A DNA stretch of 64,000 nt from Chloroflexi bacterium UBA6077 (GTDB lineage Bacteria; Chloroflexota; UBA6077), in contig DIXP01000103.1 in NCBI GenBank assembly GCA_002436065.1, positions 12,389 to 76,388 of the forward strand, given 5' to 3'. Positions 15,606 to 24,568 of this stretch are shown here, in pieces. A model generated the notes under the pieces. It saw only the letters and a list, made by a program, of their open reading frames with translations, made no database searches and was not told the origin of the DNA. Each line of letters begins with the position of its first letter. The first letter of the stretch is position 1. The position numbers and the translations under genes are program-made.

Positions 15606-17735
15606 ATGGCTCAAGCTGAACTAGCCAAACCGGCCGCTACCGTGGTCTTCCGCGTAGAGGGGATCACCTGCCTGGACTGCGCCGCCAAGTTCGAGGAGAA
15701 CGTCGGCGGGCTTCCGGGGGTGGCGAGCGCCACCCTGAACAGCATGGCCGGCAAGCTCACGGTCGAGGGGGTGGCCGACCTGCGAGCTATCCGCGAGGAG
15801 GCCAAGAAGGAAGGCTATCAGGTGACCCCACTGGATGAGAAGCGGGTGGCGACCGCAGGGGTCCGGCGCAACTGGGCCCTCCTGCGTACCCTGATCTCCG
15901 CCCTGGCCTTCGCCGCGGCCTACGCCCTGTCCCGAGCCGGCGCGGCCTCCGATCTGTCCGTTCCCCTCTACATCGTGGCGATGCTGGTCGGTGGCTGGGG
16001 CAACCTTCGGAGAGCCCGATACTCGCTTCCCAGGCTGGAATTCAACATGAGCGTCATGATGGCCTCTGCCCTCATTGGCGCCGCTGCCATCGGCCAGTGG
16101 GAGGAGGGCGCGGGAGTAGCCTTCCTTTACAGTGTCTCCGAGCTGCTGGAATCCTGGACCATGGAGCAGGGCCGGCGCTCCCTGCGTCAGTTGATCAACC
16201 TGGCGCCGAGGATGGCGAGGATCCGCCGTGGCGTCGAGGACGTTGAGGTCCCGGCGGAGGATGTGCGGGTGGGTGACGTGATGCTCCTTCGTCCGGGCGA
16301 GAAGATCGCCATGGATGGCCGTATCCTCAAGGGCGAGTCAGCAGTCAACCAGGCCGCCATCACCGGCGAGTCGGTGCCTGTAGAGAAGGGACCCGGGGAC
16401 GAGCTGTTCGCCGGTACCTTCAACACCCACGGCTCCCTCGAGGTCGAGGTTACCAAGCGGGTCGAGGACACGACCCTCGTCCGGATCATCCACTTGGTGG
16501 AGGACGCCCAGGCCAAACGCGCCCCCTCGCAGGCGTTCGTGGACCGGTTCGCCAGGGTGTACACCCCTGTCGTGCTGGCTCTCGCGGCCCTGGTGACGCT
16601 GGTGCCGCCGCTCCTGCTCGGCTACGATTGGAGTGCCTGGCTGTACCGCGGCCTCGCCCTGCTGGTGGTCTCCTGTCCATGCGCCCTGGTGGTCTCCACG
16701 CCGGTCACCATCGTGAGCGCCATCAGCAACGCTGCCAGGAACGGCGTGCTGATCAAGGGGGGCATGAGCCTGGAGGCGGCAGGCGCGGTCAGGGCGGTGG
16801 CTTTCGACAAGACCGGGACCCTCAGCAGGGGCCGACCGGTCGTTACCGACCTGGTGCCTCTGGGATCGATCTCGGAGCGGGATCTGCTCCAGCTAGCCGC
16901 CGACCTGGAGGCGCGGTCGGAGCACCCGCTTTCCGAGGCTATCGTGAGGGCGGCGGAAGCTCAGGGACTGCGCCCCCAGGCCGTGGAGGGGTTCTCTGCG
17001 CGGCCCGGCCGTGGTGTCCAGGGGGCTGTGGACGGGGAGACCCTCTACGTGGGGAACCTTCGACTGTTCGAGGATCTGGGGATCTCCACCGAAGCCGTCT
17101 CCGAAGCCGTTCGTCGTCTCCAGGGGGAGGGGAAGACAGTTATGGTCGTAGGGACGGCTGCGAGCTTCCTGGGCATCGTCGCCGTGGCCGACGAGATCCG
17201 CGAGATGAGTAGGTCTGCCGTCGCCCAGCTGAAGCGGGCTGGAGTCGGCCGCACCGTGATGCTCACGGGGGACAACGAGGCGACTGCCCGGGCCGTGGCC
17301 TCCAGGGTGGGGGTGGACGAGTTCCGGGCGGAGCTGCTGCCCCACGAAAAGGTGGAGTACATCGAGGGGCTGCTGGCGGAGCATGGGAAGGTAGCCATGG
17401 TTGGCGATGGCATCAACGACGCGCCAGCCCTGGCCACGGCAACGGTGGGCATCGCCATGGGTGGGGCCGGCTCGGACACCGCGCTGGAGACCGCCGACGT
17501 AGTGCTGATGGCCGACGACCTCTCCAAGCTCCCGTTCACGGTGCGGCTCAGCCGGATGGCCCTCACGGTTATCAAGCAGAACATCACCTTCTCCCTGGTG
17601 ATCAAGGCCATCGCCGTGGCGGCCGTCTTCCCCGGGTGGCTCACCCTGTGGCTGGCGGTGCTTGCCGACGTGGGCGCGACGGTGCTGGTGACGCTGAATG
17701 GAATGAGGCTTCTCCGTGTGAAGCCTGAGAAGTAG
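15606..17735 (+). CDS. cadA: heavy-metal P1B-type ATPase (Cd/Zn/Pb exporter)
   Basis: The 709-residue pump has one N-terminal HMA domain with GITCLDCA (Cys22, Cys25), membrane helices, the CPC motif at 357-359 (SCPCALVVS), the phosphorylation motif DKTGTLS with Asp401, and the hinge GDGINDAPALA. CPC with one HMA domain fits the ZntA/CadA group that exports Zn(II), Cd(II) or Pb(II). ATG at 15606 is chosen; AAGGAG lies about 11 bases upstream. It is co-transcribed with the CadC-like repressor. Confidence 0.93.
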   Translation: MAQAELAKPAATVVFRVEGITCLDCAAKFEENVGGLPGVASATLNSMAGKLTVEGVADLRAIREEAKKEGYQVTPLDEKRVATAGVRRNWALLRTLISALAFAAAYALSRAGAASDLSVPLYIVAMLVGGWGNLRRARYSLPRLEFNMSVMMASALIGAAAIGQWEEGAGVAFLYSVSELLESWTMEQGRRSLRQLINLAPRMARIRRGVEDVEVPAEDVRVGDVMLLRPGEKIAMDGRILKGESAVNQAAITGESVPVEKGPGDELFAGTFNTHGSLEVEVTKRVEDTTLVRIIHLVEDAQAKRAPSQAFVDRFARVYTPVVLALAALVTLVPPLLLGYDWSAWLYRGLALLVVSCPCALVVSTPVTIVSAISNAARNGVLIKGGMSLEAAGAVRAVAFDKTGTLSRGRPVVTDLVPLGSISERDLLQLAADLEARSEHPLSEAIVRAAEAQGLRPQAVEGFSARPGRGVQGAVDGETLYVGNLRLFEDLGISTEAVSEAVRRLQGEGKTVMVVGTAASFLGIVAVADEIREMSRSAVAQLKRAGVGRTVMLTGDNEATARAVASRVGVDEFRAELLPHEKVEYIEGLLAEHGKVAMVGDGINDAPALATATVGIAMGGAGSDTALETADVVLMADDLSKLPFTVRLSRMALTVIKQNITFSLVIKAIAVAAVFPGWLTLWLAVLADVGATVLVTLNGMRLLRVKPEK

Positions 17736-17775
17736 ATGGACGGCAATCGCTGCGTGGAGGCCGGGAGGATGAGGC

Positions 17776-20361
17776 ATGATGAATGAGCGGGGTGAGTCGG
17801 CTGGCGATGCAGAGATCGCGGCAACTCACCACGTCTCCCCTCTGGTGCTACCCCTTTCCGAACTCGGGCGAGGCGATCTCGCGGTGGCAGGAGGCAAGGG
17901 CGCCAACCTGGGTGAGCTGGTCAGGGCTGGCTTTCCCGTGCCGCCGGGCTTCGTGGTAACCACGTTGGCCTACGAGCGATTCGTGGCTGAGAATCACCTG
18001 GAGGACACCATCGTTCGGGCGCTCCGTGAGGAGCGGGACAACGGCGCTGCGATTCGAGGCGCCTTCGAGGGTGTGCCGATCCCGGTGGAGATTGAGCGGG
18101 AGGTTCTGACAGCCTATCGCGTCCTCGGCCGTGGCGCGGTAGCCGTGCGCTCCAGCGCCACGGCCGAGGACCTGCCGGGGGCGACCTTCGCCGGCCAGCA
18201 GGACACCTTTCTCAACGTCGTCGGCGAGGATGCGCTGCTGGACGCCGTGCGGCGCTGCTGGGCCTCACTCTGGACCGACCGTGCCATTGCCTACCGCGAA
18301 CGCCAGGGTCTGGACCAGCAAACGGTCAAGCTCGCCGTCGTGGTCCAGCGCATGGTAGCGGCGGAGGCTGCGGGCGTGCTGTTCACCGCAAATGCCGTCA
18401 CGGGCGCGCGGGATGAGGTCATCGTGGATGCCAGTCCGGGCCTGGGGGAGGCCGTGGTCTCCGGCTTGGTGACGCCCGACCACTTCGTACTGCGGAAGGG
18501 CCGCTGGGGCTGGCGCATCAGCGAACGTCACCTCGGACAACGCGAGGTGGTTATCCGGGCAAGATCGGGCGGAGGCACAGAGCACGTGGAAGGAGTAGCT
18601 GCCGCCGGCGCCCCAGCACTCGCGGACCGGGCGCTGCGCCAACTCGCTCGTATCGGCGTTGCTATCGAAAGGCACTTTGGCGCTCCTCAAGACGTCGAGT
18701 GGGCGTGGGCCGACGGACAGCTCTTCATCGTCCAGTCCCGCCCGATCACCGCCCTGCCGGAGCCGCCGCCCCGTCCGTCCATGCCGATGCAACTGCTTGC
18801 CGGCATCGTGACGGAGATACTCCCGACCCGGCCGTACCCGCTGGAATACACAACCTGGGGTCCGGATCTCCTGGTCTCGGCGCTTCTCGGGCCGATGATT
18901 CGGCTGGTCGGGCTCGAATATCGACTCGACTGGTCGATCGTCGAGGAGGACGGCGTCGTCGTTCGGTTCAACGGCAGGATGCCGGTCCAGCCGACGCCGG
19001 GTATCCTGCTCGCGCCCGTGCGGCTGCTGCGCCAGGCGCGGCGCTACGATCCTGCCCGTTGGCGTGCCGATCCGCTGCTAGCCGAGGCACAGTCGCGTGT
19101 CCGAGCACTGGAGAAGCGCGACCTGAGGGGGCTCTCGTGGACGAGTCTGCTCGATACGGTGCACGAGGCGCTGGCGATCCCTCCCCTGATCGGGGAGATC
19201 CGCGTCCGCTACCTGCCGCGAACTGCCCTCGCTGTCGGGCGCCTCCGTCTCGTGCTCGCCCTGCTGAGGGCCGGGGACCGCTTCGGCACGCTCCTCTTCA
19301 CCGGCGTCGAGAGCAGGACGATGGAGGCGAACCGTGCGCTGGAGGAGTTGGCGACGCGGATTCGGTCCGACCCCAGCCTTGCTAGCGTCTTCGCCAGCCG
19401 AGAGGCTGGCGAGCTCAGGGGCGCGTTGGAGCAGTTCCCGTCGGGCCGGGTCTTCCTGGACAAGCTACGCGCCTTCCTGGACAGCTATGGCCACCGTGAG
19501 GTGGGAGGGACCCTGCAGCTTTCGCGGTCGACCTGGAAGGACGCACCGGAGGCTGTATTTGGCATCCTCAAGGGACTCGCCACGGCTCCACCTCGACCCG
19601 AGGTCGGGCAGGCTCCATGGGAAGCCGCTCGGGACCAACTGCTCTCGCGTCCCCTCCTGCGAATCCCGCTCCTGCGGTCCGCGTTCCTCGGGCTCCTGGC
19701 AGAAGCGCGCTGGTTCCCCCAGATCCGCGAGGACACTCGCTTCTACGGCACGCTGATCCTGCCGGTTCTCCACCGGACGCTGCTCGAATTCGGCCAACGT
19801 CTCGCCGCCGCGGGCGTGCTGGACTCCCCAGAGGATGTCTTCCACTTCAAGCTGGACGAGCTGGAACGGGTTGGCGAGTCGTGGCCGCCGCCTGCGCAGC
19901 TTGTCGAGGAGCTACGCGCCCTGATGGTGCGGCGAAGGGAGAAGCGGGCCGCGCTCGAGGGCACCCCCATAGTGGATCCGCGGCTCCTCCGCCAGCCCGC
20001 TACCGAGGGCGAGGCGCTGGTCACCGGTACGCCGGGTAGCCCTGGCGTGGCAGAGGGGCCGGTGCGCGTCATCCGCGATGCATCGGAGTTTGGCAAGCTT
20101 GGCTCCGGCGAAGTGCTGGTCGCCCCCTACACGAATCCGGCCTGGACGCCGCTATTCCAGCGGGCCGCTGCCGTCGTGGTGGACAGCGGCGGGTCGGGAT
20201 CGCACGCTGCCATCGTTGCGCGCGAGTACCGAATACCGGCCGTAATGGGGACCATCGACGGGACAACCAAGCTCCAGAATGGGCAGCGGGTTCGCGTCGA
20301 TGGCGACCGGGGATTGGTCTTCAGCGCCCCACAAACCACGGGACCTCCCGAGCAGGAGTAG
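17776..20361 (+). CDS. PEP-synthase / rifampicin-phosphotransferase-like enzyme
   Basis: The 861-residue protein has an N-terminal ATP-grasp PEP/pyruvate-binding domain (VGGKG-like AGGKGANLGEL, then AVRSSATAEDLPGATFAGQQ) and a C-terminal swivelling domain with GGSGSHAAIVARE, where His810 is the phospho-carrier. The length and middle region resemble rifampicin phosphotransferase (Rph, about 867 residues) as much as PEP synthase; the central domain (about 340-760) decides substrate and I cannot assign it. No PEP-binding TIM-barrel is evident, which favours an Rph-like enzyme. ATG follows GGGAGGA. It is 40 bases after cadA and may be read through from it. Confidence 0.8.
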   Translation: MMNERGESAGDAEIAATHHVSPLVLPLSELGRGDLAVAGGKGANLGELVRAGFPVPPGFVVTTLAYERFVAENHLEDTIVRALREERDNGAAIRGAFEGVPIPVEIEREVLTAYRVLGRGAVAVRSSATAEDLPGATFAGQQDTFLNVVGEDALLDAVRRCWASLWTDRAIAYRERQGLDQQTVKLAVVVQRMVAAEAAGVLFTANAVTGARDEVIVDASPGLGEAVVSGLVTPDHFVLRKGRWGWRISERHLGQREVVIRARSGGGTEHVEGVAAAGAPALADRALRQLARIGVAIERHFGAPQDVEWAWADGQLFIVQSRPITALPEPPPRPSMPMQLLAGIVTEILPTRPYPLEYTTWGPDLLVSALLGPMIRLVGLEYRLDWSIVEEDGVVVRFNGRMPVQPTPGILLAPVRLLRQARRYDPARWRADPLLAEAQSRVRALEKRDLRGLSWTSLLDTVHEALAIPPLIGEIRVRYLPRTALAVGRLRLVLALLRAGDRFGTLLFTGVESRTMEANRALEELATRIRSDPSLASVFASREAGELRGALEQFPSGRVFLDKLRAFLDSYGHREVGGTLQLSRSTWKDAPEAVFGILKGLATAPPRPEVGQAPWEAARDQLLSRPLLRIPLLRSAFLGLLAEARWFPQIREDTRFYGTLILPVLHRTLLEFGQRLAAAGVLDSPEDVFHFKLDELERVGESWPPPAQLVEELRALMVRRREKRAALEGTPIVDPRLLRQPATEGEALVTGTPGSPGVAEGPVRVIRDASEFGKLGSGEVLVAPYTNPAWTPLFQRAAAVVVDSGGSGSHAAIVAREYRIPAVMGTIDGTTKLQNGQRVRVDGDRGLVFSAPQTTGPPEQE

Positions 20362-20378
20362 CAGGGTCGAACCACGTT

Positions 20379-21083
20379 TCAAGGAGTTGCTGGATCCAAC
20401 TGGCAGGGCTCGAGAGGCGCTACCCAGCGGCGGACCCAGCTGCGGACGGCCGATTCGGGGGCCTGGAAGAGGTCGGACATCTCGGGGATGCTCCTGCTCT
20501 GGGGCCAGAGCTCCCGGACCCACTTCGTGGGCATGAGGATGCTGGCGGCGAAGTAGTCGGCGATGGCTTCGTTGAAGGGCCGGCAGTTGTCACCGGCCTC
20601 CCCCTCGTGCATGGCGGAGAGGCGGCAGAGGATGTGGTATCCCTCGTGAAAGGCCACGTAGCGATTCATCAGGGGCGACTGGTTGGAGTTCAGGTGGAGG
20701 ACCCAGGCGTCGTTGACGAGCCAGACGGCGCCGTAGTGAGAGTTCAGTGGCAGGAACCGGATCTCCACGGGCCTGTCGGGGTCGAAGCTGTGCACCAACT
20801 CCAGCGGCACTGGGGGATTGGAGATGTGGGCCGCATCGAGGAATCCTGTGGCGATATCCTCGACGTGCTGGAGCATCTTGCAGGGCCGCTCGCAGCGGCC
20901 GTCGCAACAGCCTTCCAGGGACAGCATCCGGTAATCGGTGTTGCTTACGGCGGCTTGCTCCCGCTTCTGCCTGCACCAGGGCCCCCGTCGGCAGGGGCAC
21001 TTCTCCTCGAAGGGGCACGCCGCCGTCGTCGCGGCGTGGGGAGGGACTGCGACCCGGGATGGTCTACCTGCCCTCGACCTCAC
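20379..21083 (-). CDS. ImmA/IrrE-family metallopeptidase with Cys-rich N-terminus
   Basis: The 234-residue protein has the zinc-peptidase motif HEGYH followed by a glutamate in NEAIADYFAASILMP, as in ImmA/IrrE proteins that cleave or release repressors. The first 75 residues are unusual: CPFEEKCPCRRGPWC and CCDGRCERPC give about nine cysteines, possibly a cluster or zinc site. GTG at 21083 has AAGGAG upstream and overlaps the XRE gene by 20 bases, so the two are coupled. It probably acts on the XRE repressor encoded upstream. The signal may be redox or metal; this is inferred. Confidence 0.82.
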   Translation of the reverse strand: MRSRAGRPSRVAVPPHAATTAACPFEEKCPCRRGPWCRQKREQAAVSNTDYRMLSLEGCCDGRCERPCKMLQHVEDIATGFLDAAHISNPPVPLELVHSFDPDRPVEIRFLPLNSHYGAVWLVNDAWVLHLNSNQSPLMNRYVAFHEGYHILCRLSAMHEGEAGDNCRPFNEAIADYFAASILMPTKWVRELWPQSRSIPEMSDLFQAPESAVRSWVRRWVAPLEPCQLDPATP

Positions 21084-21423
21084 GCTTTCTCCTTCGGCGC
21101 TCGATGAGGTCCTCGATCATGGCGATCACGTCCTCATCCAACTCGTTGGGGTACTTCAGCCGCGCATACTCGCGGAACTCCGGCCACTGGGTGGCTCCCG
21201 CCGTCTCCAGGGCTGGCAGGTAGCGGGCGAGGGAGAGGAGCCACTCGACCCGGATGCCACCGTAATCGGCCAGCTTCTCGCAAGATTGGGGGGAGGGCAC
21301 GTCCTTGCCCGATAGCCATCGGCTGACGGTGGCGTGGCTAACCCCGATCTCTCTGGCCAACCGGCTGGGGGAGATGCCGCGTCGACGTATTAGCGATGTG
21401 AGAAAGCCAACCATATCTTCCAT
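21064..21423 (-). CDS. XRE-family transcriptional regulator
   Basis: The 119-residue protein has a classic lambda-repressor helix-turn-helix near residues 15-60 (RLAREIGVSHATVSRWLSGKD) and a helical, basic C-terminus. It is the first gene of a pair with the ImmA-like peptidase and is divergent from the DsrM/DsrK-like operon. The intervening region contains several GTGCGCAC-like palindromes that are likely its operators, so it probably controls itself and the redox operon. Confidence 0.87.
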   Translation of the reverse strand: MEDMVGFLTSLIRRRGISPSRLAREIGVSHATVSRWLSGKDVPSPQSCEKLADYGGIRVEWLLSLARYLPALETAGATQWPEFREYARLKYPNELDEDVIAMIEDLIERRRRKREVEGR

Positions 21424-21439
21424 AGCGATACCATAATAC

Positions 21440-21540
21440 TACCGCGCACGCACAATGTCGATCCCTGGCGCACATGTAATCCCAGATTCCCTTGACAACC
21501 CGTACGTGTGCGCACATACTACTTACGCGCGCGCACGTAT
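21440..21540. promoter_or_regulatory. divergent promoter region with GTGCGCAC-type operators
   Basis: On the + strand TTGACA (21492-21497) and CATACT (21515-21520) have 17-base spacing. Between them lies TACGTGTGCGCACATA, centred on the palindrome GTGCGCAC. A related CGCGCGCGCACGTA follows, and CCGCGCACGCACA and GGCGCACATGTA lie on the other side near the minus-strand promoter. A repressor bound over the spacer would shut the + promoter. Confidence 0.6.
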
Positions 21541-21626
21541 CTGTACAGGTGCGGACAGTTGGGGTGGAGAGTGCCGCGGCACTGAGCGCCCCAAGGTCGA
21601 ACACGAGTACTAAAGAGAGGTGCGCT

Positions 21627-22277
21627 TTGGACGAGTTCTTGCTGGTTCTCGAAAACGAGGTGCAGCTGGTAGCCCTTACCCTTTTTGCGCTCATCTACGG
21701 CACCAAGCTGTTCTGGCTCAAGTCCCTCCGCGCTCCCCTGGAGAAGATGCCGCCCAAGGGTTCAGCTAACAAGGGGGCACTTCTTTCCTTCGGCTATCTG
21801 GCGTGGCCGTGGGCAATGGAGAGCACGCGCAAGCATCTGGCCGTCTACGTCGAGTTTGCCCTGTTCCACATCGCCGTGGCCATCGCCATCGGCGGTACCT
21901 TCATCGTCCCCTACATGCCCCAGCTGCTGACGCCGCTGGTGGTCAACGTCTTCACTGCATTTCTGATCCTGGGGTTCTTCGCGGGGCTGATCAGGATCCG
22001 GCGCAGGTTGGTCACCCCGGAGCTCCGGGCCATCAATACCCCGGACGACTACTTCGCCATCACGGTGATAACCGCGTACTTCCTCACGGCGGCCTGGGGC
22101 CTCTACACCCACAGTTTCTGGGGAATGGCGACCTACTTCGGATTGACGACCTTCCTGCTGATCTACGTGCCCATGAGCAAGGTTTCTCACTACATCTACT
22201 GGCCCTTCACCCGCTTCTACTACGGCCACCTGTTTGGCCGGCGCGGCGCGATGGCGGCAGCCAGGCAAGGGAGGTAA
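21627..22277 (+). CDS. DsrM/NarI-like membrane cytochrome b subunit
   Basis: The 216-residue protein has five or six hydrophobic helices with membrane-facing His residues (ESTRKHLAVYVEFALFHIA, GLYTHSFWG, KVSHYIYWPFTRFYYGHLFG) that fit heme b ligation in the NarI/DsrM/HdrE family. TTG at 21627 is chosen because GAGAGG is 6 bases upstream; the open frame to 21492 runs through the promoter. It ends 4 bases before the DsrK/HdrD-like gene, making a two-subunit quinone-linked complex likely. Confidence 0.82.
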   Translation: MDEFLLVLENEVQLVALTLFALIYGTKLFWLKSLRAPLEKMPPKGSANKGALLSFGYLAWPWAMESTRKHLAVYVEFALFHIAVAIAIGGTFIVPYMPQLLTPLVVNVFTAFLILGFFAGLIRIRRRLVTPELRAINTPDDYFAITVITAYFLTAAWGLYTHSFWGMATYFGLTTFLLIYVPMSKVSHYIYWPFTRFYYGHLFGRRGAMAAARQGR

Positions 22278-22281
22278 AGAA

Positions 22282-23943
22282 ATGGCTACCGTAGTCATCC
22301 CGCGCACGGACGAAGGCGACGGCAAGGCGGCCATGAAGGTGATGGATACGAAGCTCACCCGCCAGTTCGCGGTGAACATGCACGCCTGCGTGCATTGCGG
22401 CATGTGCTTCGAGTCCTGCCACTACTACAAGTCCACCGGCAATCTCAAGTACACCCCGGCCTACAAGGCCGAGCAGGTCCGGAGTCTATACAAGCGGAAG
22501 TACGACTGGATGGGGAAGCTGATCCCCGGTTGGGTCCACGCTTCCGAGCCCACCGAAGAGCAGTTGTCCGCCCTCTACGATGCGGCCTTCGGCTCCTGCA
22601 CCATGTGTCGCCGCTGCAACTTCAACTGTCCCATGGGGCTCGACATGGGGCTGATGATGCGTACAGCCCGCGCCATGCTCACCAGCATTGGCAGGATACC
22701 TCCTGGTCTCAAGGCGACTGTGGATGCCCATGTGAATACCGGCAACAACATGGGGATTACCCGTGAGGACTTCATCGAGACGGTGGAGTGGATCGAGGAG
22801 GAGGTTCAGAAGGATGTGGGTGATCCGAACTTCCGCATCCCCATCGACAAGCCCGGCACCCAGTACCTTATGTGCCTCAACCCCCGGGAGGTAAAGTTCT
22901 TCCCGCTGCTGTTCATGGCGCAGATGAAGACCTGCTATGCCGCCGGGCAGAGTTGGGGTGTCTCCAGCCTGTCCTGGGACGCCACCAACTATGGTCTCTT
23001 CTCCGGCGACGATGAGGCGTGCAAGAAGATCGTCACCCGTAACCTGGACGAGGCGGCCCGCCTCGGAGCTGAGACCATGGTGATGACCGAGTGCGGCCAT
23101 GGATACCGAGTGTACCGGTGGGAGTCGCAGGGTTGGTACGGCAAGCCGCTCCCAGTGAAGGTGATGAGCTACGTGGAGCTGACCGCCGAGTTCATCCGAA
23201 CCGGCAAGATCAAGCTCGATCCCACGAAGAACACCGAGTCGGTTACCTACCACGATCCTTGCAACCAGGCCAGGAGTGGCGGCATCTACGACGAGCCGCG
23301 CTACATCTTGGCCAACGCCGTCATGGACTTCCGTGACATGGAGCCCCACGGCCTCAACAACTTCTGCTGCGGGGGGGGCGGCGGTGCCCTCACAATGACG
23401 GAGTTCCGCGGCAGGCGGCTGGAGGCCGCCAAGACCAAGGCGGATCAGATCAAAGCTACGGGAGTGAAGATTGTCGCAACGTCATGCCATAACTGTATCG
23501 ACCAATTGGGAGAGATCAACCAGCACTACAAGCTTGGGGTCAAGGTCAAGAACCTGTGCGAGTTGGTGGCCGACGCGATAGTTCTACAAACCCGCGACGG
23601 GCCGGCCGTCATCCCTGGTACCCCGGTAGAGGTGACCGAGAAAGGCTTCATCAAGGACCCGGCCCGCTGGACCTCCGAGGCGGCCAGATACCTGGCTTAC
23701 CGGCAGGGGTACGGGCAGGCGTTGCAGGACCTCACCGATGATCATTGGAGGGTGATCGAGAGCGTCCGCGCTCACTACGCGCGATGTGGTGTCGCCCCCT
23801 CCCGGTTGGAGGTCTGCTCTGAGGTAGGGCTCACCAAGAAGGAGTTCTACAGGCTGTTCCCCGGCACCATGAAGACCGCATATAAGGTAGCGGGGCTGCC
23901 GGAGTCGGCGGACATCGTGCCCAAGGCGGCGACGGTCGACTAG
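22282..23943 (+). CDS. DsrK/HdrD-like Fe-S protein fused to a DsrC/TusE-like domain
   Basis: The 553-residue protein begins with two [4Fe-4S] ferredoxin motifs (CVHCGMCFESC and CTMCRRCNFNCP), followed by an HdrD/DsrK CCG domain with HDPCN, NFCCGGGGGA and SCHNCIDQ, where the noncubane catalytic cluster of heterodisulfide reductases binds. From about residue 455 the sequence turns into a DsrC/TusE-like fold: GFIKDPARW, LTDDHWRVIESVRAHY, then EFYRLFPG and YKVAGLP. The two redox cysteines of DsrC are missing: Tyr stands where DsrC has Cys before KVAGLP, and the C-terminal Cys is absent. ATG follows GGGAGGT. The partner is the cytochrome b upstream. The fusion is the notable feature. Confidence 0.85.
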   Translation: MATVVIPRTDEGDGKAAMKVMDTKLTRQFAVNMHACVHCGMCFESCHYYKSTGNLKYTPAYKAEQVRSLYKRKYDWMGKLIPGWVHASEPTEEQLSALYDAAFGSCTMCRRCNFNCPMGLDMGLMMRTARAMLTSIGRIPPGLKATVDAHVNTGNNMGITREDFIETVEWIEEEVQKDVGDPNFRIPIDKPGTQYLMCLNPREVKFFPLLFMAQMKTCYAAGQSWGVSSLSWDATNYGLFSGDDEACKKIVTRNLDEAARLGAETMVMTECGHGYRVYRWESQGWYGKPLPVKVMSYVELTAEFIRTGKIKLDPTKNTESVTYHDPCNQARSGGIYDEPRYILANAVMDFRDMEPHGLNNFCCGGGGGALTMTEFRGRRLEAAKTKADQIKATGVKIVATSCHNCIDQLGEINQHYKLGVKVKNLCELVADAIVLQTRDGPAVIPGTPVEVTEKGFIKDPARWTSEAARYLAYRQGYGQALQDLTDDHWRVIESVRAHYARCGVAPSRLEVCSEVGLTKKEFYRLFPGTMKTAYKVAGLPESADIVPKAATVD

Positions 23944-23978
23944 ATCGAACCGGCCCTGCGTTGCGCCCTGTGTCATAA

Positions 23979-24014
23979 GGGGGAGGAAGCGTTCGTTTGA
24001 TCGCTTCCTCCCCC
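23979..24014 (+). terminator. terminator after DsrMK-like operon
   Basis: GGGGGAGGAAGCG (23979-23991) pairs perfectly with 24002-24014 around a 10-base loop, 36 bases after the stop codon. Confidence 0.7.
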
Positions 24015-24032
24015 CTCGTCATCCCCGACCCC

Positions 24033-24062
24033 TCGTCATTCCCGCGTAGGCGGGAATGACGA
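24033..24062. repeat. REP-like palindrome
   Basis: TCGTCATTCCCGC (24033-24045) and GCGGGAATGACGA (24050-24062) form a 13-bp perfect inverted repeat around GTAG. Palindromes of this form are dispersed repeats in many bacterial genomes; a second copy is not in this window. Confidence 0.5.
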
Positions 24063-24113
24063 CATTGAGCCGATACAACTCCTCGATTCTGAACTGTTAC
24101 GCCAGATGTTATA

Positions 24114-24141
24114 TTGACATTATTCGATATAGTGCTATGAT
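24114..24141 (+). promoter_or_regulatory. arsR-arsM promoter/operator
   Basis: TTGACA (24114-24119) and TATGAT (24136-24141) are separated by 16 bases. The spacer holds ATTCGATATAG; a similar TCTCGATATAG recurs before arsM (near 24526), so both may be ArsR contact points. Confidence 0.65.
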
Positions 24142-24171
24142 GGTGCTGACGTTGGAGGTGGGAGGTGGAAC

Positions 24172-24492
24172 TTGGCGGATAGCAGTGAGTGTTGCCGTTT
24201 GCCAGACTGTTGCGCGGTAGATCGGCTCTATCCTGATCTGGCCGAGGGAGAGAGTCTGTTCGGGGCCCTGGCCGACGAGACTCGACTGGCCATACTGAGG
24301 CAGCTTCGGGAGCGGGGAGAGGTTGCGGCCTGCGACTTCCACGCCTGTTGCGACCTCGCGCAACCGACGGTGTCTTACCATCTCAAGATACTGCGCAAGG
24401 CCGGACTTGTGAAGGCTGAGAAGCGCGGGTTGTGGGTGTACTACAGCTTGAACGATGAGACGATCGGGAGGTTGCGCGAGCTGCTTCCATGA
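24172..24492 (+). CDS. arsR: ArsR-family arsenic-responsive repressor
   Basis: The 106-residue winged-helix repressor has a Cys-rich N-terminus (CCRLPDCC) and a CDFHACC segment at the start of the recognition region before AQPTVSYHLKILRKAGLV, cysteines able to bind As(III). The TTG start has GGGAGGTGG upstream. It lies 76 bases before the arsenite methyltransferase, which it probably controls with itself. Confidence 0.88.
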   Translation: MADSSECCRLPDCCAVDRLYPDLAEGESLFGALADETRLAILRQLRERGEVAACDFHACCDLAQPTVSYHLKILRKAGLVKAEKRGLWVYYSLNDETIGRLRELLP

Positions 24493-24568
24493 TCGTCTCT
24501 CGTTGACGATTACATCGATATTTCTCGATATAGCAAGTGACACGGAAAGAAGGGAGCTAGAAAAAGCC

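Noticed and set aside
21501..21540. Alternating CG/CA tract as a structural (Z-DNA) element
   Set aside because: It is better explained as operator palindromes between divergent promoters.
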